A stretch of DNA of 64,000 nt from Bradyrhizobium sp. ARR65 (GTDB lineage Bacteria; Pseudomonadota; Alphaproteobacteria; Rhizobiales; Xanthobacteraceae). The notes under the pieces were generated by a model. The model worked only from the letters and a program-made list of their open reading frames with translations. It was not told the DNA's origin and made no database searches. The stretch spans positions 95,536 through 159,535 of the forward strand of contig NZ_AWZU01000015.1 of the NCBI RefSeq assembly GCF_000472385.1, in the 5' to 3' direction. The position numbers and the translations under genes were made by a program. Position 1 is the stretch's first letter, and every line of letters starts with the position of its first letter. Shown here piece after piece: positions 31,999-40,594 of the stretch.

Positions 31999-32880
31999 AT
32001 GCAGCACAGGCCCATGATCCGCTGTCGTGAAATCGGCATCTCCGATCTGGAGGCGATTGCCGATCTCCTGACGCGCGGCTTTGTTGGCCGTGCGCGCGGC
32101 TACTGGATGGGCGGCCTGCGCCGGCAGGCGATGCGCGAGGTGCCGGACGGCTTTCCGCGCTTCGGCTACATGCTCGATCATCAGGGAACGCCGGTCGGCG
32201 TGCTGCTCTTGATCTACACGGCGCATGACGAGGGCGGCGAGACCTCAATTCGCTGCAATCTCTCGAGCTGGTACGTCGAGCCTGCGTTCCGCGGTTACGC
32301 GCCGATGCTGACCAAGATCGCGCAACGGCACAAGGACGTTACTTACGTCAATATCAGTCCGGCGCACTGGACCTGGCGGATCATCGAAGCACAGGGGTTT
32401 CAGCCCTATTGCAGCGGATTGTTCTTCTCGTTTCCCGCACTGTCGCGCGCCGCGCAAGGAATGCGCCTGGAAATCATCTCGCAACAGGCGCCCACGATCG
32501 ACGGCCTATCCGCGGCCGAGGTCGCGCTTTTGACGCGGCACGCCGGCTATGGCTGCCTCAGCCTAGTCTGCCGCGCGGCCGGCGGCCGCGCCTTTCCGTT
32601 TATCCTGCAGCCGATGCGCATCCGCCGCGGCTGGATCGCACTGCCGGCGATGCAACTGATCTACTGCCGCGACGTCGCCGACTATATCGCCTGCGCGGGC
32701 AGGATCGGCCGCCTCCTGCTCCGGCGCGGCAAGATCGCGGTCGCGCTGGATGCCAACGGCCGCGTGGAGGGTCTGACCGGCTTCTATACGCAGGCGCGCG
32801 GCCGCAAATATTTCAAGGGCCCGCACCCTCCGCGGCTGTGCGATCTCACGGACACGGAGCTGGTGATTTACGGGCCGTAA
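31999..32880 (+). CDS. Conserved protein of the aminoacyl-carrier cluster, GNAT acyltransferase-like
   Basis: Protein of 293 residues, 26 bases after the ligase and probably in its operon. The N-terminal half has GNAT-like features (MIRCREIGISDLEAIADLL, then VLLLIYTAHDEGG, SSWYVEPAFRGYAPMLTK, FQPYCSG), suggesting an N-acyltransferase fold; the C-terminal half is not recognised. A role in transferring the carrier-bound aminoacyl group to an acceptor would fit but is inference. Starts at GTG 31996, ATG 31999 or ATG 32014 are possible; none has a strong Shine-Dalgarno. Confidence 0.7.
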   Translation: MQHRPMIRCREIGISDLEAIADLLTRGFVGRARGYWMGGLRRQAMREVPDGFPRFGYMLDHQGTPVGVLLLIYTAHDEGGETSIRCNLSSWYVEPAFRGYAPMLTKIAQRHKDVTYVNISPAHWTWRIIEAQGFQPYCSGLFFSFPALSRAAQGMRLEIISQQAPTIDGLSAAEVALLTRHAGYGCLSLVCRAAGGRAFPFILQPMRIRRGWIALPAMQLIYCRDVADYIACAGRIGRLLLRRGKIAVALDANGRVEGLTGFYTQARGRKYFKGPHPPRLCDLTDTELVIYGP

Positions 32881-32891
32881 TTGAGTGCACC

Positions 32892-32971
32892 GTCATTCCG
32901 GGGTGCCTCGAAGAGGCGAACCCGGAATCTCGAGATTCCGGGTTCGATGCTTCGCATCGCCCCGGAATGAC
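32892..32971. repeat. Dispersed GTCATTCCGGGG repeat, near-perfect copy
   Basis: 80 bases with ends GTCATTCCGGGG and CCCCGGAATGAC, inner arms GAACCCGGAATCTC and GAGATTCCGGGTTC forming a perfect palindrome, and GATGCTTCGCATC. This is the best-preserved copy in the window. The rest of the 292-base gap (32881-33172) shows nothing recognisable. Confidence 0.9.
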
Positions 32972-33172
32972 GGGAAAAAGACGTCCAGGTTCGTGAATAG
33001 CTGACGGGCTTGCTGCTGGGAACCATGCGGCCCTCCATGTCGGGCGTCTGCGCGCCGCATCATGGGCGCCACCCTGTCGCTAGAGGTTTAAGGATTCCCT
33101 TGCCTCTCCCGCCGCAATAGTGCTCGATTTATGGTTGTCTGCCCCAATGCCCGCCTGGTTAACGGTGCCGCC

Positions 33173-34111
33173 ATGCCGCTCGATCCTCTCGCCAAACGCC
33201 TGCTCACGATGATGGCCGCCGCTTCGTCCGCGGAGAGGAAGCGACCCACGCCCGAGGAGCGCCGGCAAGCCCTGGCAAAGCTGATGCAATTTGCGCGCGG
33301 CGATGTTGGCGATGTCGCGCGCGAAGACGGCGTGTTGCCGGGCCCCGCCGGCGACATCGCCTACCGGCTCTATGCACCGGCTGCCGCGCAGGGCGAGGTG
33401 GCCGCGCCGGGCTTTGTGTTCTTTCATGGCGGCGGCTTGGTCGCGGGCAGCATCGAAACTCACGACCGCATCGCGGCGGCGCTGGCGCAGGCGGCCGCCT
33501 GCCGCTTGATCTCGGTGGATTACCGGCTCGCGCCCGAGCACAAATTCCCCGCTGCGGTTGAGGACGCGATCGCCGCGACGCAGTTTGTGCTCAGTAATGC
33601 CGCCGGCCTCGGCATCGATGCGAGCCGGCTGGTGGTCGGCGGCGATTCGGCCGGCGCGACACTTGCCGCCGTGGTCTGCCAGCATGCGGTCCAGCACGCG
33701 TGGCTGGACATTGCCGCGCAGTGCCTCATCTGTCCCGTGCTCGACTTCGAGGAAACCTCACCGTCCCGAGAGGAATTTGCCGAAGACCTTCTGATCGATC
33801 GCTTGACGCTGCAGGCCGATCTCGCCGACTACCTGCCCGAGGGCGCGGACCTTGCGGACCCTCGCATCTCGCCACTGCGCGCGCTCCATGTCGCGGGTCT
33901 GCCGCCCGCAATCATCCACACCGCCGAATATGATCCGATGCGCGACGAGGGCAACGCCTATGCGCGAAAACTGTTCGCGGCAGGCGTCACCGTCGAGCAT
34001 GTCTGCCATGAGGGCATGGTTCATAATTTCCATTGTATGGGCGCGGTGCTGCCGCAGGCGCGGCTTGTGCTCTCGCAAATCGGCGAGCAGGTCCGGCGCG
34101 CGGTCGGGTGA
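33173..34111 (+). CDS. Alpha/beta hydrolase, hormone-sensitive lipase-type esterase
   Basis: Esterase of 312 residues. The oxyanion motif HGGG is in FVFFHGGGLVAGS, the nucleophile Ser in GGDSAGATLA, the acid Asp probably in TAEYDPMRDEG, and the His in CHEGMVHNFH. This is the classical layout of family IV (HSL) esterases acting on short-chain esters. I prefer the ATG at 33173 (MPLDPLAKRLL), the usual family N-terminus; an in-frame ATG at 33131 would add 14 residues. It stands alone between two repeats. Confidence 0.9.
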   Translation: MPLDPLAKRLLTMMAAASSAERKRPTPEERRQALAKLMQFARGDVGDVAREDGVLPGPAGDIAYRLYAPAAAQGEVAAPGFVFFHGGGLVAGSIETHDRIAAALAQAAACRLISVDYRLAPEHKFPAAVEDAIAATQFVLSNAAGLGIDASRLVVGGDSAGATLAAVVCQHAVQHAWLDIAAQCLICPVLDFEETSPSREEFAEDLLIDRLTLQADLADYLPEGADLADPRISPLRALHVAGLPPAIIHTAEYDPMRDEGNAYARKLFAAGVTVEHVCHEGMVHNFHCMGAVLPQARLVLSQIGEQVRRAVG

Positions 34112-34124
34112 GCTTTTATTGCCG

Positions 34125-34205
34125 GTCATTCCGGGGCGATGGGAAGCATCGAACCGACCCGGAATCTCGAGATTCCGGGTTCGCGCTAACGCGCGCCCCC
34201 GAATG
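34125..34205. repeat. Dispersed GTCATTCCGGGG repeat
   Basis: Begins GTCATTCCGGGGCGATGGG, with GAATCTCGAGATTC at the centre and GCGCTAACGCGCGCC near the end; the right end is degraded to CCCCCGAATGC. Confidence 0.8.
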
Positions 34206-34371
34206 CGCCTCAGCAAAATTGATTCAAATTTTACCCATCGCCCGCTGCAATTCATTAGGGTTATTTCGTCGATCTTTGCGCGAATTATTGCTCCGTTGAT
34301 CCCTCCTCTCTAACAAAACGGCCGGCGTCAGCGCACTTTCAAGAAGAAACGATGCGCCAGGCTGGAGGTCG
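34206..34371 (+). promoter_or_regulatory. Leader/promoter region of metY-metA
   Basis: 166 bases, AT-rich in the first half. A hairpin GCGCA (34331-34335) with TGCGC (34353-34357) encloses an A-rich loop just before the GGAGG that serves metY. Methionine genes of alphaproteobacteria often carry SAM-II riboswitches, but I could not find the conserved pseudoknot parts here, so regulation is left open. Confidence 0.35.
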
Positions 34372-35679
34372 ATGATGCGCAACGAGACGATCGCTATTCA
34401 CGCCGGCTACGACCCCGACCCGACCACCAAGGCAGTCGCGGTGCCGATCTACCAGACCGCCTCCTATGCCTTCGACAGCGCCGATCACGGCGCGGCACTT
34501 TTCAACTTGGAAGCGGAAGGCTTTCGCTACAGCCGCATCGCCAATCCCACCACTTCCGTGCTGGAAAAGCGCATCGCCGAACTCGAAGGCGGCGTCGGTG
34601 CGCTGGCTGTGGCGACGGGACAAGCGGCGCTGCATTTCTCGCTCGTCAACCTCGCCGACGGCGGCGGCAACATCGTTTCGGTGCCGCAGCTCTACGGCAC
34701 GACACATACGCTGCTCTCGCATATTCTGCCGCGCCAAGGCATTGCCGGGCGCTTTGCCGAAAGCGACCGGTCGGACGCGATCGAGAAGCTCATCGACGAT
34801 GATACCAAGGCCGTGTTCGCCGAGAGCATCGGCAATCCCGCCGGCAATGTCTGCGATATCGAAGCTTTGGCAAAGGTCGCGCATCGCCATGGCGTACCGC
34901 TGATGGTCGACAACACCGTGGCGACGCCAATCTTGTTAAAACCTTTCGACTACGGCGCCGATATCGTCGTGCACTCGCTGACGAAATTTCTCGGCGGCCA
35001 CGGCACCACGCTCGGCGGCGCTATCGTCGACAGCGGTCGTTTCCCCTGGAAGGAGCAGCCGCGCCGCTTTGCCGCCTTCAACCAGCCGGACGCCTCCTAT
35101 CACGGCCTCATCTATGCCCAACGGTTCGGCGCAAAGGCCTATATCGAGCGGGCGCGCAGCGTCTATCAACGCACAATGGGTTCGGTGCTGTCGCCCTTCA
35201 ACGCCTTCCTGCTGTTGCAGGGGATCGAGACGGTCGCGCTGCGCGTCGAACGGCATGTCGAAAATGCGCGCAAGGTGGCGGAGTTCCTGCGCAGCGATCC
35301 GCGCGTCGCCTGGGTCAATTATGCCGGCTTCCCCGACAGCCCCTATTATCCGCTGGTACAGAAATATCTCGATGGCAACGCTTCCTCGCTGTTCACCTTC
35401 GGCATCAAGGGTGGCCTGGAGGCGGGCAAGACCTTCTATGACTCGCTGAAGTTGATCACCCGGCTCGTCAACATCGGCGACGCCAAGTCACTCGCCTGTC
35501 ATCCGGCTTCCACGACGCATCGCCAGATGTCGAGCGAGCAGCAGCGCGCTGCCGGCGTGCTGCCGGAAACCATCCGACTTTCGATCGGTATCGAGCACGT
35601 CGCCGACATCATCGAGGATCTCGATCAGGCGCTCGCAAAAGCTTGTCCTCAGCATGACCGCCTCGAGGCCGCCGAATAG
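34372..35679 (+). CDS. metY: O-acetylhomoserine (or O-succinylhomoserine) sulfhydrylase
   Basis: PLP enzyme of the Cys/Met metabolism family, 435 residues, which makes homocysteine from an O-acylhomoserine and sulfide in the cytoplasm. The PLP lysine is K205 (VHSLTKFLGGHG); the cofactor phosphate and ring contacts are seen in SRIANPTTSVLE and MVDNTVATP; the C-terminal part has HPASTTHRQ. The length above 420 residues and HPASTTH motif favour MetY over MetZ/MetB. Two adjacent ATGs (34372, 34375) follow GGAGG. The acyltransferase gene that would supply its substrate starts 14 bases downstream. Confidence 0.92.
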   Translation: MMRNETIAIHAGYDPDPTTKAVAVPIYQTASYAFDSADHGAALFNLEAEGFRYSRIANPTTSVLEKRIAELEGGVGALAVATGQAALHFSLVNLADGGGNIVSVPQLYGTTHTLLSHILPRQGIAGRFAESDRSDAIEKLIDDDTKAVFAESIGNPAGNVCDIEALAKVAHRHGVPLMVDNTVATPILLKPFDYGADIVVHSLTKFLGGHGTTLGGAIVDSGRFPWKEQPRRFAAFNQPDASYHGLIYAQRFGAKAYIERARSVYQRTMGSVLSPFNAFLLLQGIETVALRVERHVENARKVAEFLRSDPRVAWVNYAGFPDSPYYPLVQKYLDGNASSLFTFGIKGGLEAGKTFYDSLKLITRLVNIGDAKSLACHPASTTHRQMSSEQQRAAGVLPETIRLSIGIEHVADIIEDLDQALAKACPQHDRLEAAE

Positions 35680-35693
35680 ACGGCAACAGTGCC

Positions 35694-36674
35694 ATGGTAC
35701 TCCTGTTCGACAACAATACGTCGATCGCAAGTCCGGCGCTCGCGCCCGGGCAGGATGAGCTCGTCGGCGATACGCCGGCTGAGCTGACCATCGGCCTGAT
35801 CAACAACATGCCGGACAGCGCGCTCAAGGCCACCGAGCGCCAATTCATGCGCCTGCTCAGCGGCGCCGCGCGAAACGTGCGCATCCGCTTCCACTGCTTC
35901 TCCCTGCCCTCGATCAGCCGTTCGCCGGCGGCGCAATCCCATGTCGCGAAGGAGTACAGTGACATCGCCGAGCTCGACCGGCTCAACATCGACGGGCTGA
36001 TTGTGACCGGCGCCGAGCCAATCGCGCCGGCCTTGGCGAACGAGCCTTACTGGCGCGACCTGGCGGGCATCATTGAATGGGCCAAGACGAAGACGCGTTC
36101 GACGATCTGGTCCTGCCTCGCCGCGCACGCCGCCGTGCTGCATCTGGACGGCATCGAGCGGCAGCGGCTCAGTGCAAAATGTTCCGGGATCTATAGTTGC
36201 GCCAAGACGCAGGATCATTGGCTGATCCGCGGCCTGCGCGCCCCGCTCAAGATCCCCCATTCGCGCCTCAACGAGCTGCGCGAAGACGAGCTCGAAGGCC
36301 GCGGTTATCAGGTACTGACGCGGTCGCAAGCCGCCGGCGTCGACATTTTTATCAAGCAGTATCAAAGCCGCTTCATCTTCTTCCAGGGCCACCCGGAATA
36401 TGATGCGCTGTCCTTGCAGCGCGAATATATGCGCGACCTCGCCCGTTTCCTGGCCGGCGAGCGCGATGACTATCCCGCGATCCCCGCCAATTATTTCGAC
36501 GCGACAACCGAGACCAGGCTCGCGAGCTTCGAGAGGCACGCGAAGGCGGAACGCGAGCCGACGCTTGCGGCCGAGCTTCCGGGCCTCACGCTTCGCGGCG
36601 ATATCGCCGCGGGCGTGGCCGCGAGCGTCATCTTCAGGAATTGGCTCGGCTTCCTGGCCAAGCCCGCCGAATAG
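35694..36674 (+). CDS. metA: Homoserine O-acyltransferase, MetA family
   Basis: Cytoplasmic enzyme of 326 residues that acylates homoserine for methionine synthesis. MetA-family hallmarks: LINNMPDSALKATERQF near the N-terminus, nucleophile C141 in WSCLAAHAAV, and the His/Glu pair H233 and E235 in FQGHPEYD. The loop after DGLIVTGA, which carries the succinyl/acetyl-determining residue in characterised MetA proteins, reads EPIAPALANEPYW and does not align simply with either type, so the acyl donor is uncertain. Co-transcribed with metY. Confidence 0.9.
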   Translation: MVLLFDNNTSIASPALAPGQDELVGDTPAELTIGLINNMPDSALKATERQFMRLLSGAARNVRIRFHCFSLPSISRSPAAQSHVAKEYSDIAELDRLNIDGLIVTGAEPIAPALANEPYWRDLAGIIEWAKTKTRSTIWSCLAAHAAVLHLDGIERQRLSAKCSGIYSCAKTQDHWLIRGLRAPLKIPHSRLNELREDELEGRGYQVLTRSQAAGVDIFIKQYQSRFIFFQGHPEYDALSLQREYMRDLARFLAGERDDYPAIPANYFDATTETRLASFERHAKAEREPTLAAELPGLTLRGDIAAGVAASVIFRNWLGFLAKPAE

Positions 36675-36793
36675 GGCAAGGGTCGGACGGCCGCCCGGCC
36701 ATGCGCGTCAGGCTGGCACTGTCGCGCAAAGGCGGATAGATTGACGGCATCACGAATCCCATTGCGCCCGACGCCACCCCAACCTGCAATCGC

Positions 36794-38635
36794 GTGCTCG
36801 AGACAGACCGCCTCCATTCCGTTCTGAACTCCGTGTTCGGGCTGACGGCCTTCCGCGGTGCGCAGGAACAAATCATCCGGCATGTCACGGCGGGCGGCAA
36901 TTGCCTGGTGCTGATGCCGACCGGCGGCGGCAAGTCGCTGTGCTATCAATTGCCGTCGCTGCTTCGCGACGGCTGCGGCATCGTGGTCTCGCCGCTGATC
37001 GCATTGATGCGCGACCAGGTCGCGGGCCTCATTGAGGCCGGCGTCAATGCCGCCGTCCTGAATTCGACCCTCTCCTATCAGGAGGCGTCCGAGGTCGAGC
37101 GGCGGCTGATCGCGGGCGATCTCGACCTACTTTATGTCGCACCGGAACGGCTGCTCACCCCGCGCTGCCTGTCGCTGCTCGAACAGGCGCGCATCGCACT
37201 GTTCGCCGTCGACGAGGCGCATTGCGTGTCCCAATGGGGACACGATTTTCGGCCCGAATATATCGGGCTCTCGCTGCTCGCGGAGCGCTTTCCGGCCGTG
37301 CCGCGCATCGCCCTGACCGCGACCGCCGACGCGCTGACACGAAAGGAGATCATCGAGCGGCTGACGCTATCAGATGCGCCGCAGTTCGTCTCGAGCTTTG
37401 ACCGGCCGAACATCCGCTACGAGATCGTCGACAAGAAAAACGCGGTCGGGCAACTCAAAGCCTTCATCGCCGAGCGGCATCCGGGCGAGTCCGGCGTCGT
37501 TTATTGCCTGAGCCGCGCCAGGGTCGAGGAAGTCGCTCAAGCCTTGCAAGACGCCGGAATCCCCGCTCTGCCCTACCATGCCGGGCTGGAGGCGAGCGTC
37601 CGCGCCCACCACCAGGATCGCTTCATCAACGAGGACGGCATCGTCATCGTCGCCACCATCGCCTTCGGCATGGGCATCGATAAGCCCGACGTGCGGTTCG
37701 TCGCCCATCTCGATCTGCCCAAGAGCATCGAGGCGTATTATCAGGAGACCGGCCGCGCCGGGCGCGATGGCAAGCCCTCGACGGCCTGGATGGCTTACGG
37801 CTTGTCGGACATCGTGCAGCAGCGGCGCATGATCGACGAATCCGACGCTTCGGAGGCGTATAAGCGCGTCTCGGTGCAGAAGCTCGAGGCGCTGGTGGCG
37901 CTGGCTGAGGCGGCAAACTGCCGGCGCGTGCGGCTGTTGTCCTATTTCGGCGAGACGTTTGCTTCCGAAAATTGCGGCAATTGCGACAACTGCCTGTCAC
38001 CGCCGCGACTGCGCGACGGCAAGATCCTCGCGCAAAAGCTCCTGTCCTGCGTCTATCGCACCGGGCAGCGTTTTGGCGCCATGCATCTAATCGATGTTCT
38101 CGTGGGCCGCCTCACCGAGAGGGTCAAGCAATTCGAGCACGACAAATTGAGCGTGTTCGCCGTAGGTCGCGAGCTCAACGAGAAGCAATGGCGCGTCGTG
38201 CTGCGACAGCTCGTCGCCATGGGGCATTTGCGCGCCGATCACGAGGCCTATGGCGCCTTGAAGCTGACGGAATCGGCGCGTGGCGTGCTGCGCGGCGAGA
38301 CCGAAGTCTGGCTGCGCGAGGAGCAGGAGGGCGCACGCAACCGCGCGATCCGCGCCAAATCAAGGCGGGGCGATCTCGCAGCCGGCGCCGCCGGCCCGGG
38401 CAGAGCCGATCCCAATCTGCAGGCCGCATTGCGGGCCTGGCGCTCGGAAACGGCACGCAAGCGCGGCGTGCCGGCTTATGTCGTGCTGCACGATTCCACC
38501 CTCGACGGCATTGCCGCCGCACGCCCGGCAACGCTTGCCGACTTACGCGGCGTCGCGGGCATCGGCGACAAGAAGCTCGAGCATTATGGTGCGGAGTTGA
38601 TCGCGGTGATCACCGCAAACCGCGGCGAGGCCTGA
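36794..38635 (+). CDS. recQ: ATP-dependent DNA helicase RecQ
   Basis: 3'-5' DNA helicase of 613 residues. Motif I MPTGGGKSLCYQ, motif II DEAHC, motif VI QETGRAGRDG, then the RecQ zinc-binding region (CRRVRLLSYFGE...CGNCDNC) and winged helix. An HRDC domain occupies the C-terminus (about 525-605; WRSETARKRGVPAYVVLHD). The GTG at 36794 is the first usable start and gives a family-like N-terminus, but no Shine-Dalgarno is visible; the frame is open back to 36740. Confidence 0.95.
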   Translation: MLETDRLHSVLNSVFGLTAFRGAQEQIIRHVTAGGNCLVLMPTGGGKSLCYQLPSLLRDGCGIVVSPLIALMRDQVAGLIEAGVNAAVLNSTLSYQEASEVERRLIAGDLDLLYVAPERLLTPRCLSLLEQARIALFAVDEAHCVSQWGHDFRPEYIGLSLLAERFPAVPRIALTATADALTRKEIIERLTLSDAPQFVSSFDRPNIRYEIVDKKNAVGQLKAFIAERHPGESGVVYCLSRARVEEVAQALQDAGIPALPYHAGLEASVRAHHQDRFINEDGIVIVATIAFGMGIDKPDVRFVAHLDLPKSIEAYYQETGRAGRDGKPSTAWMAYGLSDIVQQRRMIDESDASEAYKRVSVQKLEALVALAEAANCRRVRLLSYFGETFASENCGNCDNCLSPPRLRDGKILAQKLLSCVYRTGQRFGAMHLIDVLVGRLTERVKQFEHDKLSVFAVGRELNEKQWRVVLRQLVAMGHLRADHEAYGALKLTESARGVLRGETEVWLREEQEGARNRAIRAKSRRGDLAAGAAGPGRADPNLQAALRAWRSETARKRGVPAYVVLHDSTLDGIAAARPATLADLRGVAGIGDKKLEHYGAELIAVITANRGEA

Positions 38636-38637
38636 TT

Positions 38638-38825
38638 CGTAGGGCCGGTAGAGCGAAGCGAAACCCACCATTGGAAATGCGACCCGCAAAGCGATGGGTT
38701 TCGCTTTGCTCTATCTATACTACGGTCCTACGGCCCGTGGGTCGCCGCAACCGACTCACTTCACCTCGCCCCGCTCGCGGGAGAGGTCGGATCGCATCGA
38801 GGATGCGACCCGGGTGACACTCTCT
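38638..38825. repeat. Two adjacent intergenic repeat elements
   Basis: The first (38638-38741) has inverted ends CGTAGGGCC and GGTCCTACG with inner arms GAGCGAAGCGAAACCCACCA and TGGGTTTCGCTTTGCTC, related to the GTAGGGTGGGCA family. The second (about 38760-38825) contains CACCTCGCCCCGCTCGCGGG and GATCGCATCGAGGATGCGAC, another widespread Bradyrhizobium-type element. They fill the convergent gap between recQ and acdS. Confidence 0.7.
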
Positions 38826-38853
38826 GCGTGAAGAACGGAGAGAAGGAGAAGAA

Positions 38854-39867
38854 TCACCCGTTCCTGAACGTGTACCCATAGCCATTAATTGCCGGCGCGC
38901 CGCCGAGATGGGCGTAGAGCACCTTCGATCCCGACGGGAAGTAGCCCTTCTGCACGAGATCAATCATGCCCTGCATGGACTTGCCCTCGTAAACGGGGTC
39001 GGTGATCATACCTTCTAGCCGCGCTGAGAGACGGATGGCCTCCTTGGTCGCCTCCGAGGGAATGCCGTAAGCCGGATAGGCGTAGTCCTCGATCAGCACC
39101 ACGTCGTCGTCTTCGATCTCGCGGCCGAGCTCGACCAGCCGCGCGGTATTGCGGGCAATGTCGAGCACCTGCGCCTTGGTCTGCTGCGGCGTGAAGGAGG
39201 CGTCGATGCCGATCACGCGGCGCTGCCTTCCATCCTTGGCGAAGCCCACCACCATGCCGGCATGGGTCGAGCCGGTGACGGTGCAGACCACAATGTAATC
39301 GAAAGCGAAGCCGAGCTGCTTCTCCTGCGCGCGTACCTCCTCGGCAAAGCCGACATAGCCGAGCCCGCCGAACTTGTGCACGGACGCGCCCGCCGGGATT
39401 GCGTAGGGCTTGCCGCCCTTCGCCTTCACGTCCTCGATCGCTTCCTCCCAACTCCTGCGGATGCCGATGTCAAAGCCGTCATCGACCAGGCGCGTGTCGG
39501 CGCCCATAATGCGGCTGAGCAGGATGTTGCCGACGCGATCGTAGACCGCGTCCTCATGCGGCACCCAGGCTTCCTGCACCAGACGGCACTTCATGCCGAG
39601 CTTGGCAGCAACCGCCGCGACCATGCGGGTGTGGTTGGACTGTACGCCGCCGATCGAGACCAGCGTGTCGGCATTGGAGGCGATGGCGTCCGGAATGATG
39701 TATTCGAGCTTGCGCAGCTTGTTGCCGCCGAAGGCAAGGCCCGAATTGCAATCTTCCCGCTTGGCGTAGATCTCGACCTTGCCGCCGAGATGGCGAGAGA
39801 GCCGCTCCAGCTTCTCGATGTAGGTGGGGCCGAAGGTGAGCGGATAGCGCGCGAATTTTTCCAGCAT
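38854..39867 (-). CDS. acdS: 1-aminocyclopropane-1-carboxylate deaminase
   Basis: Cytoplasmic PLP enzyme of 337 residues, the usual length, which opens the plant ethylene precursor ACC into 2-oxobutanoate and ammonia. PLP lysine K50 in GGNKLRKLEY; SIGGVQSNHTR; TVTGSTHAG; and the diagnostic DPVYEGKSMQGM (Tyr-Glu) and YAHLGGAP (Leu), which separate ACC deaminase from D-cysteine desulfhydrase. The ATG at 39867 gives MLEKFARYPLTFGP, the conserved N-terminus; an earlier in-frame start at 39963 is rejected. Divergent from an Lrp-type regulator gene. Confidence 0.96.
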   Translation of the reverse strand: MLEKFARYPLTFGPTYIEKLERLSRHLGGKVEIYAKREDCNSGLAFGGNKLRKLEYIIPDAIASNADTLVSIGGVQSNHTRMVAAVAAKLGMKCRLVQEAWVPHEDAVYDRVGNILLSRIMGADTRLVDDGFDIGIRRSWEEAIEDVKAKGGKPYAIPAGASVHKFGGLGYVGFAEEVRAQEKQLGFAFDYIVVCTVTGSTHAGMVVGFAKDGRQRRVIGIDASFTPQQTKAQVLDIARNTARLVELGREIEDDDVVLIEDYAYPAYGIPSEATKEAIRLSARLEGMITDPVYEGKSMQGMIDLVQKGYFPSGSKVLYAHLGGAPAINGYGYTFRNG

Positions 39868-40023
39868 CTGGTGTCCCGATGGTTTGACCGTCGCCGACGC
39901 CCTATCACCAACGACGAGAAATGTGCTCTCTAAATTGAGCCACTGTTGCATAATTTGTCGCACCTTTCCGCACGTTCATTGTAGTTTCGGTCTCTATCTG
40001 GTTCATCTTCGAAAGAATCTTCC
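39868..40023. promoter_or_regulatory. acdS-acdR divergent promoter region
   Basis: 156 bases shared by the two divergent genes, with an AT-rich core TGTTGCATAATTTGTCGCA near 39945. Lrp-type regulators bind degenerate AT-rich sites; this core is the best candidate. I see no sigma-54 type promoter. Confidence 0.5.
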
Positions 40024-40488
40024 ATGTCAGCAAGACTCGACCGGATCGACCTTAAGATTTTGCGTTTGCTGCAGAATAACGGCCGCCTCTCGAACGCGGA
40101 GCTGGCCGAGACGGTAGGCGTCAGCGCTGCCACCTGTCACCGCCGTACCCAGCGGCTGTTCGAGGAGGGCTTTATCGGCGCGGTCCGCGCGATGATCGCG
40201 CCGCGCAAGGTTGGCAAGGGCGCGCTAGCGATGGTCGGGGTCGTGCTCGACCGCTCCACACCCGAAAGCTTTGCCGCCTTCGAACAGGCTGTGGCGAAAT
40301 TGAAGTTCGTGCTCGACTGCCATCTGGTGGCGGGCGACTTCGATTACTTCCTCAAAATCCGCGTCGGCGACATGGAGGACTTCAATCGCATTCATGGCGA
40401 ACAATTGATCGCATTGCCCAGCGTGCGGCAAACCCGCACCTTTTTTGTGATGAAGGAAGTCGTCGACAACGCGCCGCTGGATTTTTGA
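40024..40488 (+). CDS. acdR: Lrp/AsnC-family regulator of acdS
   Basis: DNA-binding protein of 154 residues. N-terminal AsnC helix-turn-helix (IDLKILRLLQNNGRLSNAEL, then VGVSAATCHRRTQRL) and C-terminal ligand-binding RAM domain (VLDCHLVAGDFDYFLKIRV, typical G-DyD motif). Position divergent from acdS is the conserved arrangement in proteobacteria, where AcdR senses ACC and controls acdS. In Bradyrhizobium the same gene pair is known next to acdS. Confidence 0.93.
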   Translation: MSARLDRIDLKILRLLQNNGRLSNAELAETVGVSAATCHRRTQRLFEEGFIGAVRAMIAPRKVGKGALAMVGVVLDRSTPESFAAFEQAVAKLKFVLDCHLVAGDFDYFLKIRVGDMEDFNRIHGEQLIALPSVRQTRTFFVMKEVVDNAPLDF

Positions 40489-40594
40489 CACAGTCTCGAC
40501 TTGCGCGGCCGACTTCCCAATTTCATTGTCGCGTTCGTTGGAACAGCAACCGACAAGCATCGTTGTCGTGGACTCATCAACCATGGAGACTTTG

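Noticed and set aside
34206..34371. SAM-II riboswitch upstream of metY
   Set aside because: An A-rich loop and hairpin resemble part of it, but the 5' P1 strand and the conserved CTAAA-type pseudoknot segment were not found.
39868..39963. Longer N-terminus for acdS starting at 39963
   Set aside because: It adds 32 residues absent from ACC deaminases; the conserved N-terminus begins at 39867.
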